In this document: piece by piece, positions 15,236 to 24,364 of the stretch
Layout of the letters: each line of letters begins with the position of its first letter
How positions within the stretch are numbered: position 1 is the first letter of the stretch
Source: Devosia nitrariae
Lineage (GTDB): Bacteria; Pseudomonadota; Alphaproteobacteria; Rhizobiales; Devosiaceae
Reading direction: 5' to 3'
DNA: 64,000 bases
Assembly (NCBI RefSeq): GCF_030160115.1
Contig: NZ_BSNS01000024.1
Location: 186,001 to 250,000 of the forward strand
Notes under the pieces: generated by a model
What the model was told of the DNA's origin: nothing
Seen by the model: only the letters and a program-made list of their open reading frames with translations
Database searches by the model: none
Translations under genes and position numbers: made by a program

Positions 15236-17443
15236 ATGACGACAGCGAAACCGCAACAAGTGAATGATCAACCGGAAGCTGCCGACGATCTGATCGCAGA
15301 ACTCGCCAAGCTGATGGCTCACGACGCGCAAGGGGACCGCAAGGACAAGGCGCCAGAGCCGGAAGCCGTCGAAGAGAAGCCTTCGCAAGCGTTCGCTCCT
15401 GCGGTCGAGCCGCAGCCGGCTGTGGAACCTCCGGCCGCCGATCCGGCGCCGGCGGCGCCAACGCCCTTCACCTTCCGCATGCCGGGGGATGCCGCGCCGA
15501 CGCATCGCGATCCCGTTCCGGCACCGCGCTTCGATTTCAGCACGACCCCCGCGCCCAATCCGGCTGCGCCGTCCGCCTCCGGTTCGGCTGCCCCTGCGCC
15601 GGCCGAGCCTTTCGCGTTCGACTTCGGGTTGAACCGGCCGGCGCCGGCCGCCACGCCGCAGACCTCCGAGGAAGCATATCAAGCCGATCCGCAAGCGACC
15701 GAAGCTGCGAGCGCCGCCGAGGAGCAGGATGCGATCGGCGATCTCATCGCGGCCGAACTCAGCCAGGAGATCGATGCGGCGCAAGATCAATTCCCGAACG
15801 AAGCTGAAGCTGAGCAGGCGACAGCGCCACCGGCCATGACGATCCGCAACGAGCCGCAGGTGTCTGCGCCCGAGGCCGGGCCAAGGGAAGCGTCCGACGA
15901 CTTCAGGGTGGCACCGGTCTTCGGGCTTGGTGGTCCTAGCAGTCAGGTCGAGCCGGCAGCACCGCCGGTTCGCAACGAACCGGCGGCGGGCGGTGCACAG
16001 GCGGGATCAGCCAGCCAGGACCCGATAAGCGACATCGAATCACTCATCGGTGACGCCGTTCGTGTCCAGCGCGAAGCGGTCGCGCCGCGGGCAGACGTCG
16101 AACCGAAAACCGGCGAAACCCGGATGAATGCCAGCCCGGCCTTGCGCAGCCTTGCAACGCCTGTTCTGCCGCAAAGTCCTGCCGCACAGCGTTCGACCCC
16201 CGTGGCCGAAACCGTGGCAATGAGCGCAGAAGACACCATTCTTGCTGCCGCTGAGGCGAGCGGGGCTCAGGTGGATTGGGCCGACACGCATGAGGTGGCA
16301 ACCGATTTCGAGCCGTCGGCCATCGGCGAGGAGCCGCATGCTCGCGTGCGGCGGGGGGGTGGGTTGCTTCGCGCCTTTGCAGGCCCGGCCATTGCCGTGG
16401 CGCTGCTGCTTGCAGCAGGTGTAGGGCTCTACAGCGTGCTGGGGCTCGGCGGCGGCAATGATGGACCGGCGCCGCTGCTGACGGCGGATGCCGGGCCGGT
16501 CAAGGAAGTGCCGGAAACGGCGGCCGATGCCGAGCCTGAACCGCAATCGGTGGTGTTCAGCGAGATTGCCGGGACTGCGACGCCGGCAGAGGACGAGCAG
16601 CTCGTCTCGCGGGACCAGAGCCAGACGACAGAGGTTGCTGCGCTGCCAACGGATGAGGCGAGCGCCGAGGGCCTCGTCAACCGCAAGGTGCGCACCGTGA
16701 CCGTGCGGCCGGACGGTACGATCGTCGGTGGCGAGGATTCGGTGGCGGGCGCGGCCATGCTGCCGGTCGACCGGCCAAACGTGCCGGCTGTCCCCGGGGC
16801 CGAGCAGGCGACCCGGGCGATAACGGTGACGGAAGGCGAGACACCCGCACCGGCCGAGACGCAGGCGGCTGCCGCGTCGCCGGCAGACACGACAGGCGCG
16901 GCGGTCGGCCAAACCGGAACGGACGCGACGGATCCTGTGGCGGAGCTCATTGCAACCGCACCGACGGACCCTGCCGCCCCTGCGAACGCGGCTGCAGAAA
17001 CACCGGCGACAAACACGGCAACCAGTGGCGCCACCGCTCCCGTGCCGATGCCCCGCATTGAACGTCCCTCGGCGCCTTCGACCGTCACCACGGTTGCCGA
17101 TACCCCTTCGCAGCCGTTTAATGCGGTCATCCAGGGCACGCTGCAGCCGGTTGCTCCGCAGGCACCTGCCCAGCAGGCCGCGGTCAACCAGCAGCAAAGC
17201 AGCGCACCGGCCTATGTGCAGCTCTCCTCGCAGAGGTCGCAGGAGGCCGCCAAGCAGACCGCGACAAGCCTGCAGACCCGTTTCGGCAACCTCTTTGGTG
17301 GCACCTCGCTCGAAATCCAGCGCGTTGATCTGGGCGAGCGCGGCATCTACTACCGGGTGCGGCTGCCGGCGCAGTCGCTGCAAAGTGCCACGCAGATCTG
17401 CAACAGCGTCAAGTCTGGCGGCGGGGATTGCTTCACGCTTTAG
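15236..17443 (+). CDS. SPOR-domain envelope protein, low-complexity
   Basis: A 735-residue bitopic membrane protein. Residues 1-370 are acidic and Pro/Ala-rich and should lie in the cytoplasm; one transmembrane helix (GPAIAVALLLAAGVGLYSVLG, about 383-403) follows a basic RVRRGGG; a second Pro/Ala/Thr-rich linker leads to a C-terminal SPOR domain (AYVQLSSQRSQEAAKQTATSLQTRFG...YYRVRLPAQSLQSATQICNSVKSGGGDCFTL). SPOR domains bind denuded peptidoglycan at division sites. A SPOR gene downstream of argS is standard in Alphaproteobacteria. In related genomes nagZ usually follows; here a long palindrome follows. Confidence 0.9.
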   Translation: MTTAKPQQVNDQPEAADDLIAELAKLMAHDAQGDRKDKAPEPEAVEEKPSQAFAPAVEPQPAVEPPAADPAPAAPTPFTFRMPGDAAPTHRDPVPAPRFDFSTTPAPNPAAPSASGSAAPAPAEPFAFDFGLNRPAPAATPQTSEEAYQADPQATEAASAAEEQDAIGDLIAAELSQEIDAAQDQFPNEAEAEQATAPPAMTIRNEPQVSAPEAGPREASDDFRVAPVFGLGGPSSQVEPAAPPVRNEPAAGGAQAGSASQDPISDIESLIGDAVRVQREAVAPRADVEPKTGETRMNASPALRSLATPVLPQSPAAQRSTPVAETVAMSAEDTILAAAEASGAQVDWADTHEVATDFEPSAIGEEPHARVRRGGGLLRAFAGPAIAVALLLAAGVGLYSVLGLGGGNDGPAPLLTADAGPVKEVPETAADAEPEPQSVVFSEIAGTATPAEDEQLVSRDQSQTTEVAALPTDEASAEGLVNRKVRTVTVRPDGTIVGGEDSVAGAAMLPVDRPNVPAVPGAEQATRAITVTEGETPAPAETQAAAASPADTTGAAVGQTGTDATDPVAELIATAPTDPAAPANAAAETPATNTATSGATAPVPMPRIERPSAPSTVTTVADTPSQPFNAVIQGTLQPVAPQAPAQQAAVNQQQSSAPAYVQLSSQRSQEAAKQTATSLQTRFGNLFGGTSLEIQRVDLGERGIYYRVRLPAQSLQSATQICNSVKSGGGDCFTL

Positions 17444-17584
17444 GTGTGTTGCTATTCAGGTGATGCCGGTCTGCAAATGCCCGTTTTCTGCGCTTCCGGT
17501 GCTCTCGTACCCTAAGGTACGCTGCGCTCCGGTTCTCGAAAACGGCCAACTTTCGCCTCGGCCTGACCTGAATCCGAACACACC
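17443..17584. repeat. 142-bp imperfect palindrome between SPOR gene and scpA
   Basis: All arms are symmetric about 17513.5. Outer arms 17443-17461 and 17566-17584 are complementary at 16 of 19 positions; a middle CGTTTTC / GAAAACG pair lies about 25-30 bases from the centre, offset by one base; the inner GTACC (17507-17511) and GGTAC (17516-17520) flank CTAA. In RNA this could form one long interrupted hairpin. The left arm begins on the last base of the SPOR stop codon. It fills most of the 216-base gap before scpA. It could be a terminator, an unrelated palindromic repeat family, or a recombination scar. Confidence 0.8.
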
Positions 17585-17659
17585 CAGGTGCGTACTGCGG
17601 ACTTGACGCTCCACACCGCAGCAGCCAAGGTCGCCTGATCGTCAGGAGGCGGCCACCCA

Positions 17660-18454
17660 ATGGCCATTACACCCAGCGACTGGTTCGACACGACGCCGGC
17701 GCGTGCGCCGGCCGATGAGGACGTGCTCAATGTCGACGTGACGGGCTATGAAGGCCCGCTTGACCTGCTGCTGGACCTGGCGCGCCGGCAAAAGGTGGAC
17801 CTCGCCGCCGTTTCGATCCTCGCGCTCGCCGAGCAATATCTCGCCTTCATCGAGACGGTGCGCAGCCGGCGGATCGAGGTGGCAGCCGACTATCTCGTCA
17901 TGGCGGCGTGGCTAGCCTACCTCAAGAGCCGGCTGATGGTGCCGCAGGCGCCCAGCGACGATGAGCCTTCGGGCGAGATGCTGGCGGCGCTGCTGCAGTT
18001 CCGCCTCAAGCGCCTCGAAGCCATGCGCAACGCCGCAAGCCAATTGATGCACCGGCCGCGCCTTGGCCTCAGGGTCTATGCGCGCGGCGAGCCCGAGCCG
18101 ATGGTGGTCAACCGACGCAGCATCTGGGAGGCGAGCCTTTATGACCTGCTGAAGGCCTATGCCACGCAGCGCGAGCGGGGGATCGCCACCGACTATGCGC
18201 CCGTGCAGCGCACCGTCTGGTCTCTGCAGGAGGCGCGCGAAATCCTCGAGCGGCTGATCGGGGAGAGCATGGACTGGGTGCCGCTCGACACCTATCTTGC
18301 CGACTACCTCGCCTCGCCGCAGGAACGCGCGACGGTCAGAGCGTCGAGCTTTTCGGCCAGCCTTGAACTGGTGCGCCAGGGACAGGTAGAACTGCGCCAA
18401 TCGAACGCTTTCGGGCCGCTCTTCGTGCGGCGGCGCAGGACTGGCGAGCAATAG
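17660..18454 (+). CDS. scpA: Segregation and condensation protein A (kleisin)
   Basis: The 264-residue kleisin subunit of the SMC-ScpAB condensin complex. The N-terminal kleisin motif GYEGPLDLLLDLARRQKVDLAAVSILALAEQYLAFIE is clear, followed by DYLVMAAWLAYLKSRLMVP; the C-terminal winged helix SFSASLELVRQGQVELRQSNAFGPLFVRR binds the SMC head. The ATG at 17660 is preceded by AGGAGG at about 17642-17647. scpB follows after one base. Confidence 0.95.
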   Translation: MAITPSDWFDTTPARAPADEDVLNVDVTGYEGPLDLLLDLARRQKVDLAAVSILALAEQYLAFIETVRSRRIEVAADYLVMAAWLAYLKSRLMVPQAPSDDEPSGEMLAALLQFRLKRLEAMRNAASQLMHRPRLGLRVYARGEPEPMVVNRRSIWEASLYDLLKAYATQRERGIATDYAPVQRTVWSLQEAREILERLIGESMDWVPLDTYLADYLASPQERATVRASSFSASLELVRQGQVELRQSNAFGPLFVRRRRTGEQ

Positions 18455-18455
18455 G

Positions 18456-19130
18456 TTGGCACTGGCAGACGAATACGGCGAATTCCAAGAGGTCAAGGAA
18501 CGCAATTTGCGTATCCTCGAAGCGCTGCTGTTCGCTTCGGCCGAGCCGCTGTCGGTGGCGCAAATGACCGGATTCCTGGGAGAAGGCGCCGATGCAGCGG
18601 CGCTGCTGACCGAGCTTGCCGAACGGTATGCCTCGCGCGGGGTCAACCTCGTCAGTCGCGGCGACAAATGGGCATTCCGCACGGCCGAAGACCTCGGCTT
18701 CCTGTTGCGGCGCGAGGAAGAGGACAACCGGCCGCTCTCGCGCGCCGCCCTCGAGACGCTTGCCATCATCGCCTATCACCAGCCGGCGACCCGTGCCGAA
18801 ATTGAAGAAGTACGGGGCGTTGCGACGGGTAAGGGCACCATCGACCTGCTCATGGAAGCCGGTTGGGTGCGCATGCGCGGACGGCGGCGCACGCCGGGGC
18901 GGCCGGTGACCTACGGCACGACCGACGCTTTTCTCGATCATTTCGGGCTCGAAGCTTTGAGCGACCTGCCGGGACTGGAGGAGTTGAAGGGCGCGGGGCT
19001 GCTCTCGAGCCGCCTGCCGTCCTCCATGCAGATCCCGCTGCCCTTGGACGGACCGTTACGAGAGGACGAGGACCCGCTCGACCCGGACGATACGGATGGC
19101 AGCGACATCGACGACGACGAGGCTCGATGA
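18456..19130 (+). CDS. scpB: Segregation and condensation protein B
   Basis: A 224-residue protein with the tandem winged helices of ScpB: RILEALLFASAEPLSVAQM, then SRAALETLAIIAYHQPATRAEIEEVRGVATGKGTIDLLMEAGWVRMRGRRRTPGRPVTYGTTDAFLDHFGL. It dimerises and bridges ScpA in the condensin. The start is TTG at 18456, one base after the scpA stop. An acidic tail (DEDPLDPDDTDGSDIDDDEA) ends in an ATGA overlap with the ABC ATPase gene. Confidence 0.93.
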   Translation: MALADEYGEFQEVKERNLRILEALLFASAEPLSVAQMTGFLGEGADAAALLTELAERYASRGVNLVSRGDKWAFRTAEDLGFLLRREEEDNRPLSRAALETLAIIAYHQPATRAEIEEVRGVATGKGTIDLLMEAGWVRMRGRRRTPGRPVTYGTTDAFLDHFGLEALSDLPGLEELKGAGLLSSRLPSSMQIPLPLDGPLREDEDPLDPDDTDGSDIDDDEAR

Positions 19131-20236
19131 GCGCCGGCGATCTTTCGGGGGAGTTTTCGGGCTGGGGCGCACGCGGCACCGCGGGGGTCAGCTTTGCGGC
19201 CGCACTCGCCTTCACCGGTGTCGATGTGCGGCTCGGGGGGCGCCCGGTGCTCGACCGGTTCGACCTTTCGCTGACGCCGGGCGAGATCGTCTGCCTCTTG
19301 GGCGAATCCGGCTCGGGCAAATCGACCGCGCTCAGGGTCGCTGCAGGCATCCAGAGAGTCGATGCCGGTGAGGTGAAGATCAACGACGAGGTGGTGTCCT
19401 CGCCTAATCGGCATGTGCCGCCCGACCGCCGCGGCATCGGTCTCATGTTCCAGGACTTTGCGCTTTTTCCACATCTTAGCGTGTTGCAGAACGTCATGTT
19501 CGGCTTACGGCACCTCGGGCGGGCCGGAGCGCGGGCGCAGGCCCATGCGGCGCTGGCCCGCGTCGGGCTTGCCGGACGCGAGGCAGACTACCCGCATATG
19601 CTTTCGGGCGGGCAGCAGCAGCGCCTGGCCCTGGCGCGAAGCGTCGCTCCACGCCCAGGCCTGCTGCTGCTCGACGAGCCTTTCTCGAGCCTTGATGCGC
19701 GCCTGCGCGAGAGCGTGCGAGCCGAGACCCTGGCAGTTCTGCGCGAGACCCGGGCAACGAGCGTCATCGTGACGCACGATCCGGAAGAGGCGATGCTGCT
19801 TGGCGATCGAGTGGCGCTGCTGCGGGCAGGGCGTATTGCCCAGGTCGATACGGCAGCCGAAATCTACCGCCATCCCGTCGATCTCAATGCAGCGCGGTTC
19901 TTCTCACCCTTGAGCGAGGTGGAGACGGTCGTGCGCGCCGGGGCGGCCGAGACACCGCTCGGCGTCGTGCCGACACCAGGGCGCCCAGACGGCAGGCGGG
20001 TCACTGTCGCCATCCGACCAGCCGGCGGCGTGGAACTCGACGCGGTATCCGGGAGCGTTCCCGGACGGATCGTCAGCAAGCGCGATGCGATCGGGGAAGA
20101 CATTTACGAAGTCAAGGTCGAGGGCATCGAGCGGCCGCTGACCGTGCGTCAACGTTCGAACGGCGCGTTGCGACCTGGCGAAGACGTTTTCGTGATCCCC
20201 AATCCCGAACACATCCTTGTGTTTGATCGTGATTGA
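19127..20236 (+). CDS. Orphan ABC transporter ATPase, FbpC/PotA-like
   Basis: A 369-residue ATP-binding subunit: Walker A GESGSGKST (59-67), Q-loop GLMFQDFALFPHLSVLQNV (Q109), signature LSGGQQQR (159-166), Walker B LLLLDEP (179-185) and H-loop VTHDPEEAMLLGDRVAL. The C-terminal 100 residues resemble the TOBE-type regulatory domain of the spermidine/iron/thiamine importers. No permease or binding-protein gene is nearby; partners must be elsewhere or lost. The ATG at 19127 overlaps the scpB stop, so it is translated with scpB although the processes look unrelated. tatA follows 60 bases downstream. Confidence 0.87.
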   Translation: MSAGDLSGEFSGWGARGTAGVSFAAALAFTGVDVRLGGRPVLDRFDLSLTPGEIVCLLGESGSGKSTALRVAAGIQRVDAGEVKINDEVVSSPNRHVPPDRRGIGLMFQDFALFPHLSVLQNVMFGLRHLGRAGARAQAHAALARVGLAGREADYPHMLSGGQQQRLALARSVAPRPGLLLLDEPFSSLDARLRESVRAETLAVLRETRATSVIVTHDPEEAMLLGDRVALLRAGRIAQVDTAAEIYRHPVDLNAARFFSPLSEVETVVRAGAAETPLGVVPTPGRPDGRRVTVAIRPAGGVELDAVSGSVPGRIVSKRDAIGEDIYEVKVEGIERPLTVRQRSNGALRPGEDVFVIPNPEHILVFDRD

Positions 20237-20296
20237 ACCTATTTGTGCCGCTAGAAGTCGCGTGTATCGCGTTCTGAATATCGAAGGGAGATTTCT

Positions 20297-20509
20297 ATGC
20301 ACGCGCCATCGATTTGGGCCATCCTCATCGTCGCCATCGTCGTTGTTTTGCTGTTCGGGCGCGGCAAGATATCCGGCATGATGGGTGAGGTCGCTTCAGG
20401 CATCAAAGCCTTCCAGAAGGGCATGCGGGACGACGACAAGCCGGCCGAGCGTATTGAAACCGCTTCCGGCGTCGAGACGCGCGAAACCGAAAAGAGCAAG
20501 GACGCCTGA
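20297..20509 (+). CDS. tatA: Sec-independent translocase TatA
   Basis: A 70-residue TatA with the expected single N-terminal helix (IWAILIVAIVVVLLFGRGKIS), the FGRGK hinge, an amphipathic helix (MGEVASGIKAFQKGM) and a charged tail. It oligomerises to form the passage for folded twin-arginine substrates. Preceded by GAAGGGAG. First gene of tatABC. Confidence 0.95.
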   Translation: MHAPSIWAILIVAIVVVLLFGRGKISGMMGEVASGIKAFQKGMRDDDKPAERIETASGVETRETEKSKDA

Positions 20510-20565
20510 GGCCAACCGTGCCGGGCGCTTCACGCGCACCCAAATCCTTTAGGAACTAAGAGACG

Positions 20566-21255
20566 ATGCTCGGCCTGGGCTGGATTGAAATGCTCGTTGT
20601 GGGCGTGGTGGCGCTGATCGTCATCGGCCCGAAAGACCTGCCTATGGTCATGCAGCGCATCGGCAAATTCGCCGGGCAGGTGCGGCGCATGGGCGCCGAG
20701 TTTCAGCGCGAGATAAACAAGACCACCGGTCTCGACGAGGTGCGCAACCTCAGGCAGTCCATCACTGAGCCGCTGCGCAAGTCGACCGAGGAAATTCGTC
20801 GCGAATTCAACGCCATGACCCCGAGTGGTCCCAAGCCCTCGGGCCTTATCAAGCCGTCCGATCCCGCCAAGGAAAGTGTTGCCGACGAAATCCGCGCGGC
20901 CGCCGGCATGGGGAAGGCCGAGCCGGTCAAGGCTGCTCGGACCGTGACGCCGAAGCCGCCGGCCAAAGCCGAACCCGTCGTCGAAGGTACGGTGGAACGT
21001 GCCGAACTGCAGGCGCTCGGGGATAAGCCCGCTCCAGTCAAGGCGCCGCGGGCGCGCAAGGGGGCGCTCGACCTCGCAACAAAGCAGGACGAACCTGGGC
21101 CGGCAAAAGCGCCGACGGCAAAGAAGCCCGCCGCGCGCAGGACATCGGCCAAGACCGCCGCATCGGCGACGGCTGAAAAGAAGCCGGCGCCTAGGAAGGC
21201 GCCTGCCCGCCGCAAGGCGCCCGCGAAGCCTGCTGAAACGGGCGGGGAGGGCTAA
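20566..21255 (+). CDS. tatB: Sec-independent translocase TatB
   Basis: A 229-residue TatB: short membrane helix MLGLGWIEMLVVGVVALIVIGPKDLP with the signature glutamate and GPKDLP hinge, then the amphipathic region VMQRIGKFAGQVRRMGAEFQREINKTTGLDEVRNLR. The second half is a long, Lys/Ala/Pro-rich disordered tail (residues 110-229). Together with TatC it forms the receptor for twin-arginine signal peptides. tatC begins three bases after its stop. Confidence 0.95.
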   Translation: MLGLGWIEMLVVGVVALIVIGPKDLPMVMQRIGKFAGQVRRMGAEFQREINKTTGLDEVRNLRQSITEPLRKSTEEIRREFNAMTPSGPKPSGLIKPSDPAKESVADEIRAAAGMGKAEPVKAARTVTPKPPAKAEPVVEGTVERAELQALGDKPAPVKAPRARKGALDLATKQDEPGPAKAPTAKKPAARRTSAKTAASATAEKKPAPRKAPARRKAPAKPAETGGEG

Positions 21256-21258
21256 GTC

Positions 21259-22077
21259 ATGGTCGACGCCCCCAAACAGATCGAAGACAAAACGGCCGAG
21301 CCCGAGGACGAACTCGCCGGCAGCGAAGCGCCGCTGCTCGATCACCTGATCGAGCTCAGGAAGCGTCTCATCCGTTCACTGATCGCGCTCGCCGTGCTGA
21401 TGGTCGTCTCCTTCATCTTCGCCGGGCAGATCTTCGACATCCTGCTCCAGCCCTACAGATCAGTCGTGCCCAACCCAGCCGAGCTCGAGCTCATCTATAC
21501 GGCGCCGCAGGAATTCTTCTTCACCCAGCTGAACATCGCCATGTTCGGTGCGATCTTCCTTGGCTTTCCCTTTGTAGCGACGCAGATCTACATGTTCGTG
21601 GCACCCGGCCTCTACCGGCACGAGCGCAAGGCCTTCGTCCCTTATCTCATTGCTACGCCCATCTTCTTCTTGCTGGGCGCGCTTCTGGTCTATTTCGCCG
21701 TCCTGCCCATGGCGATGCGGTTCTTCCAGAGCATGGAGACCGAGAACGTCTCTATGCTGGTCAAGGTCAGTGAGTATCTCGGCCTTGCCATGACGCTGAT
21801 CATCGCCTTCGGCATCTGCTTCCAGCTACCGGTTGTCCTGACGCTCCTGGCGCGGATCGAACTCGTCAACTCCGATATGCTCAAGAAGGGCCGGCGCTAC
21901 GCAATCGTGGCGATCCTGGCGATGGCAGCGTTCATCACGCCGCCAGATCCGATTTCGCAGATCGGCCTGACACTGCCGGTCTATCTTCTCTACGAAGCCT
22001 CGATCTGGTCGGTGCGTTGGATCGAGCGATCCCGGGCGGCCAAGCAAGCGGCAGAGGCCGCAAAGCCGCAGGCATAG
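21259..22077 (+). CDS. tatC: Sec-independent translocase TatC
   Basis: A 272-residue polytopic membrane protein with about six helices. Conserved N-terminal motif APLLDHLIELRKRLIRSL (substrate-binding cytoplasmic region), LLQPYRSVVPNPAELELIYTAPQEFFFTQLNIAMFGAIFLGFPFVATQIYMFVAPGLYRHERK, and late PPDPISQIGLTLPVYLLYE. Completes a standard tatABC operon before serS. Confidence 0.97.
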   Translation: MVDAPKQIEDKTAEPEDELAGSEAPLLDHLIELRKRLIRSLIALAVLMVVSFIFAGQIFDILLQPYRSVVPNPAELELIYTAPQEFFFTQLNIAMFGAIFLGFPFVATQIYMFVAPGLYRHERKAFVPYLIATPIFFLLGALLVYFAVLPMAMRFFQSMETENVSMLVKVSEYLGLAMTLIIAFGICFQLPVVLTLLARIELVNSDMLKKGRRYAIVAILAMAAFITPPDPISQIGLTLPVYLLYEASIWSVRWIERSRAAKQAAEAAKPQA

Positions 22078-22170
22078 GCGACGCACCGGGTTTCCCGGAC
22101 GGCGCAAATGCGCTAACCCGTTTTCGTTCCGAGATTCAGAAGGCCGGCCCGCACCGGGCCTGACCATCCC

Positions 22171-23490
22171 ATGTTCGACATCAAATGGATTCGTGCCAAC
22201 GCCGAGGCGTTCGACACGGCAATGCAGCGGCGTGGCGCGCTGTTCCGGGCTGACAAGCTCATCGCACTCGACGAGAATCGTAGAGGAGTGATCGTCCGCC
22301 TCAATGAGGCCCAGGAGAAGCGCAACGCCGCCTCCAAGCAGATCGGTCAGGCCAAGGCGCAAAAGGACGAAGCCCGGGCGCAGGCGCTGATGGACGAGGT
22401 TTCGAGCCTCAAGGAGTTCATCCAGAAGGGCGAAGCCGAGGAGCGTGAGGCGGAGAAGGCCCTGAGGGAAGCGCTCGAGGTCATCCCCAACCTGCCGCTT
22501 GCCGACGTCCCCGTGGGCGAGGACGAGACGGACAATATCGAATATTTCGGACCCAACGGATCGCCGGAGCTCGCCGCCAAGGCGCGGCCGCCCAAGCCCG
22601 CGTTCACCTACCGGCCCAAGGAGCACTACGAACTCGGCGAGGCGATGGGTGAGATGGACTTCGAGGTGGCCGCCAAGTTGTCGGGCAGCCGCTTCGTGGT
22701 GTTGAAGTCGCATCTGGCGCGGCTGGAACGCGGCATCGGCCAATTCATGCTCGACATGCATGTCACCGAGCACGGCTATACCGAAGTGCAGCCGCCCTTG
22801 CTGGTGCGCGATGACGCGCTCTATGGCACGGGGCAATTGCCGAAATTCGAGGAGGATCTGTTTTTTGCCGGGCAGGGCGAGATGCGTTTCGCCCTCATTC
22901 CTACCGCCGAAGTTCCCCTCACCAACCTCGTGCGCGAAACCATCCTCGAGGAGAAGGAATTGCCGTTACGCTTCAGCGCACTCACTCCGTGCTTCCGCTC
23001 GGAGGCGGGTTCGGCGGGGCGGGACACGCGCGGCATGCTGCGGCAGCACCAGTTCAACAAGGTTGAGATGGTCTCGATCACCACGCCCGAGACCTCGATC
23101 GACGAGCACGAACGCATGCTCGACTGTGCCGAGAAGGTGCTGGCCCGGCTGGGGCTGCACTATCGCGTCATGACACTTTCGACCGGAGATATGGGGTTCG
23201 GCGCGCAAAAGACCTACGATATCGAGGTGTGGCTGCCGGGCCAGGACGCCTATCGCGAGATTTCGTCGGTGTCGGTGTGCGGGGATTTCCAGGCCCGGCG
23301 CATGGAAGCGCGCTACCGCGCCACCGACGGCAAGCCGCGCTATGTCCATACCCTCAACGGGTCGGGCACTGCGGTCGGCCGGGCGCTGATCGCCGTGATG
23401 GAGAACTACCAGCAGGAAGACGGCTCGATCGCCGTGCCCGAAGCGTTGCGGCCCTATATGGGGGGCCTGGCCACCATCGGCGGCCGCTGA
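22171..23490 (+). CDS. serS: Seryl-tRNA synthetase
   Basis: Class II synthetase of 439 residues. The N-terminal long coiled-coil arm (about residues 30-105, rich in Lys/Glu/Ala) grips the tRNA-Ser variable arm. Class II motif 2 reads TPCFRSEAGSAGRDTRGMLRQHQFNKVEMV, and motif 3 is YVHTLNGSGTAVGRALIAVMENYQ. The surE gene starts one base after the serS stop. Confidence 0.98.
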   Translation: MFDIKWIRANAEAFDTAMQRRGALFRADKLIALDENRRGVIVRLNEAQEKRNAASKQIGQAKAQKDEARAQALMDEVSSLKEFIQKGEAEEREAEKALREALEVIPNLPLADVPVGEDETDNIEYFGPNGSPELAAKARPPKPAFTYRPKEHYELGEAMGEMDFEVAAKLSGSRFVVLKSHLARLERGIGQFMLDMHVTEHGYTEVQPPLLVRDDALYGTGQLPKFEEDLFFAGQGEMRFALIPTAEVPLTNLVRETILEEKELPLRFSALTPCFRSEAGSAGRDTRGMLRQHQFNKVEMVSITTPETSIDEHERMLDCAEKVLARLGLHYRVMTLSTGDMGFGAQKTYDIEVWLPGQDAYREISSVSVCGDFQARRMEARYRATDGKPRYVHTLNGSGTAVGRALIAVMENYQQEDGSIAVPEALRPYMGGLATIGGR

Positions 23491-23491
23491 G

Positions 23492-24265
23492 ATGGGGACC
23501 CTGCGCATCCTTCTGACCAATGACGACGGTGTGGATGCGCCGGGCATCGCCGTCTTGCAAAGGATCGCACGCGCGCTTTCCGACGACGTCTGGGTGGTGG
23601 CGCCGGAAGGCAACCAGAGCGGGGCAGGGCACCGTTTCACGTTCGGACGTGAGCTCGAGGCCGTCGAGCGAAGCGAACGCATCTATGCCATAGACGGCGC
23701 CTCACCAGCCGACTGCGTCGTCTATGGCATAACGCACCTGCTCAAGGACCGGCGGCCGGACCTAGTGCTTTCGGGCGTCAACAACGGGCAGAATCTAGGC
23801 GACATCATCCATTGCTCGGGGACGGCGGCCGGCGCGCGCGAGGGCGCGCTGCAAGGTGCGCTGGGCATCGCGCTTAGCCAGGCAGTCGACTACGTCCACG
23901 GCCACGACGTCGTCTGGGACAATGCGAAGCGCTACGGTGCCGAGGTCATCCGGCAGATCCTCGCAGGCGCCGAGGGACGGGACACGTTCTACAACGTCAA
24001 CTTTCCGCTCGGCGACCCCGAGACGGTCGCGGGTATTCGCGTGGTGCCCCACCAGCGCTTCTCGCGCTCGCCGTTTCGCTACTATGCCAGCCACAACGCC
24101 GATAAATTCTTCATCGCCATCCCCGAGACGCCCTTGCCGCTGGACCGGCAGGCCGATTTCGAGGTGCTGCATGAGGATCGGGCAATCACTGTAACGCCGA
24201 TCAGCCTCATGCAGACAGATATGGGGGCGATGGCACGGCTCGAAGGGAAGCTGCGCCTGGAGTAG
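23492..24265 (+). CDS. surE: 5'/3'-nucleotidase SurE
   Basis: A 257-residue survival protein E phosphatase acting on nucleoside monophosphates and short polyphosphate. The metal-binding DD pair is in ILLTNDDGVDAPGI at the N-terminus; VVAPEGNQSGAGHRFTF, LVLSGVNNGQNLGDIIHCSGTAAGAREGAL follow. Usually paired with pcm in Alphaproteobacteria, but the next gene here is ccdA-like. Confidence 0.96.
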   Translation: MGTLRILLTNDDGVDAPGIAVLQRIARALSDDVWVVAPEGNQSGAGHRFTFGRELEAVERSERIYAIDGASPADCVVYGITHLLKDRRPDLVLSGVNNGQNLGDIIHCSGTAAGAREGALQGALGIALSQAVDYVHGHDVVWDNAKRYGAEVIRQILAGAEGRDTFYNVNFPLGDPETVAGIRVVPHQRFSRSPFRYYASHNADKFFIAIPETPLPLDRQADFEVLHEDRAITVTPISLMQTDMGAMARLEGKLRLE

Positions 24266-24364
24266 CCTTCGCCATCACTTTCCGGCGATGCGGCAGTGGA
24301 GCACATATGTGCGGATCGCCGATTGCATTAAAACGGCGCCAGGCGAAAAGAGGAGCGCTCGATC

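Noticed and set aside
16040..17383. Arg-rich open frame opposite the SPOR gene
   Set aside because: Low-complexity mirror of a Pro/Ala-rich gene; the plus-strand product has a clear TM helix and SPOR domain.
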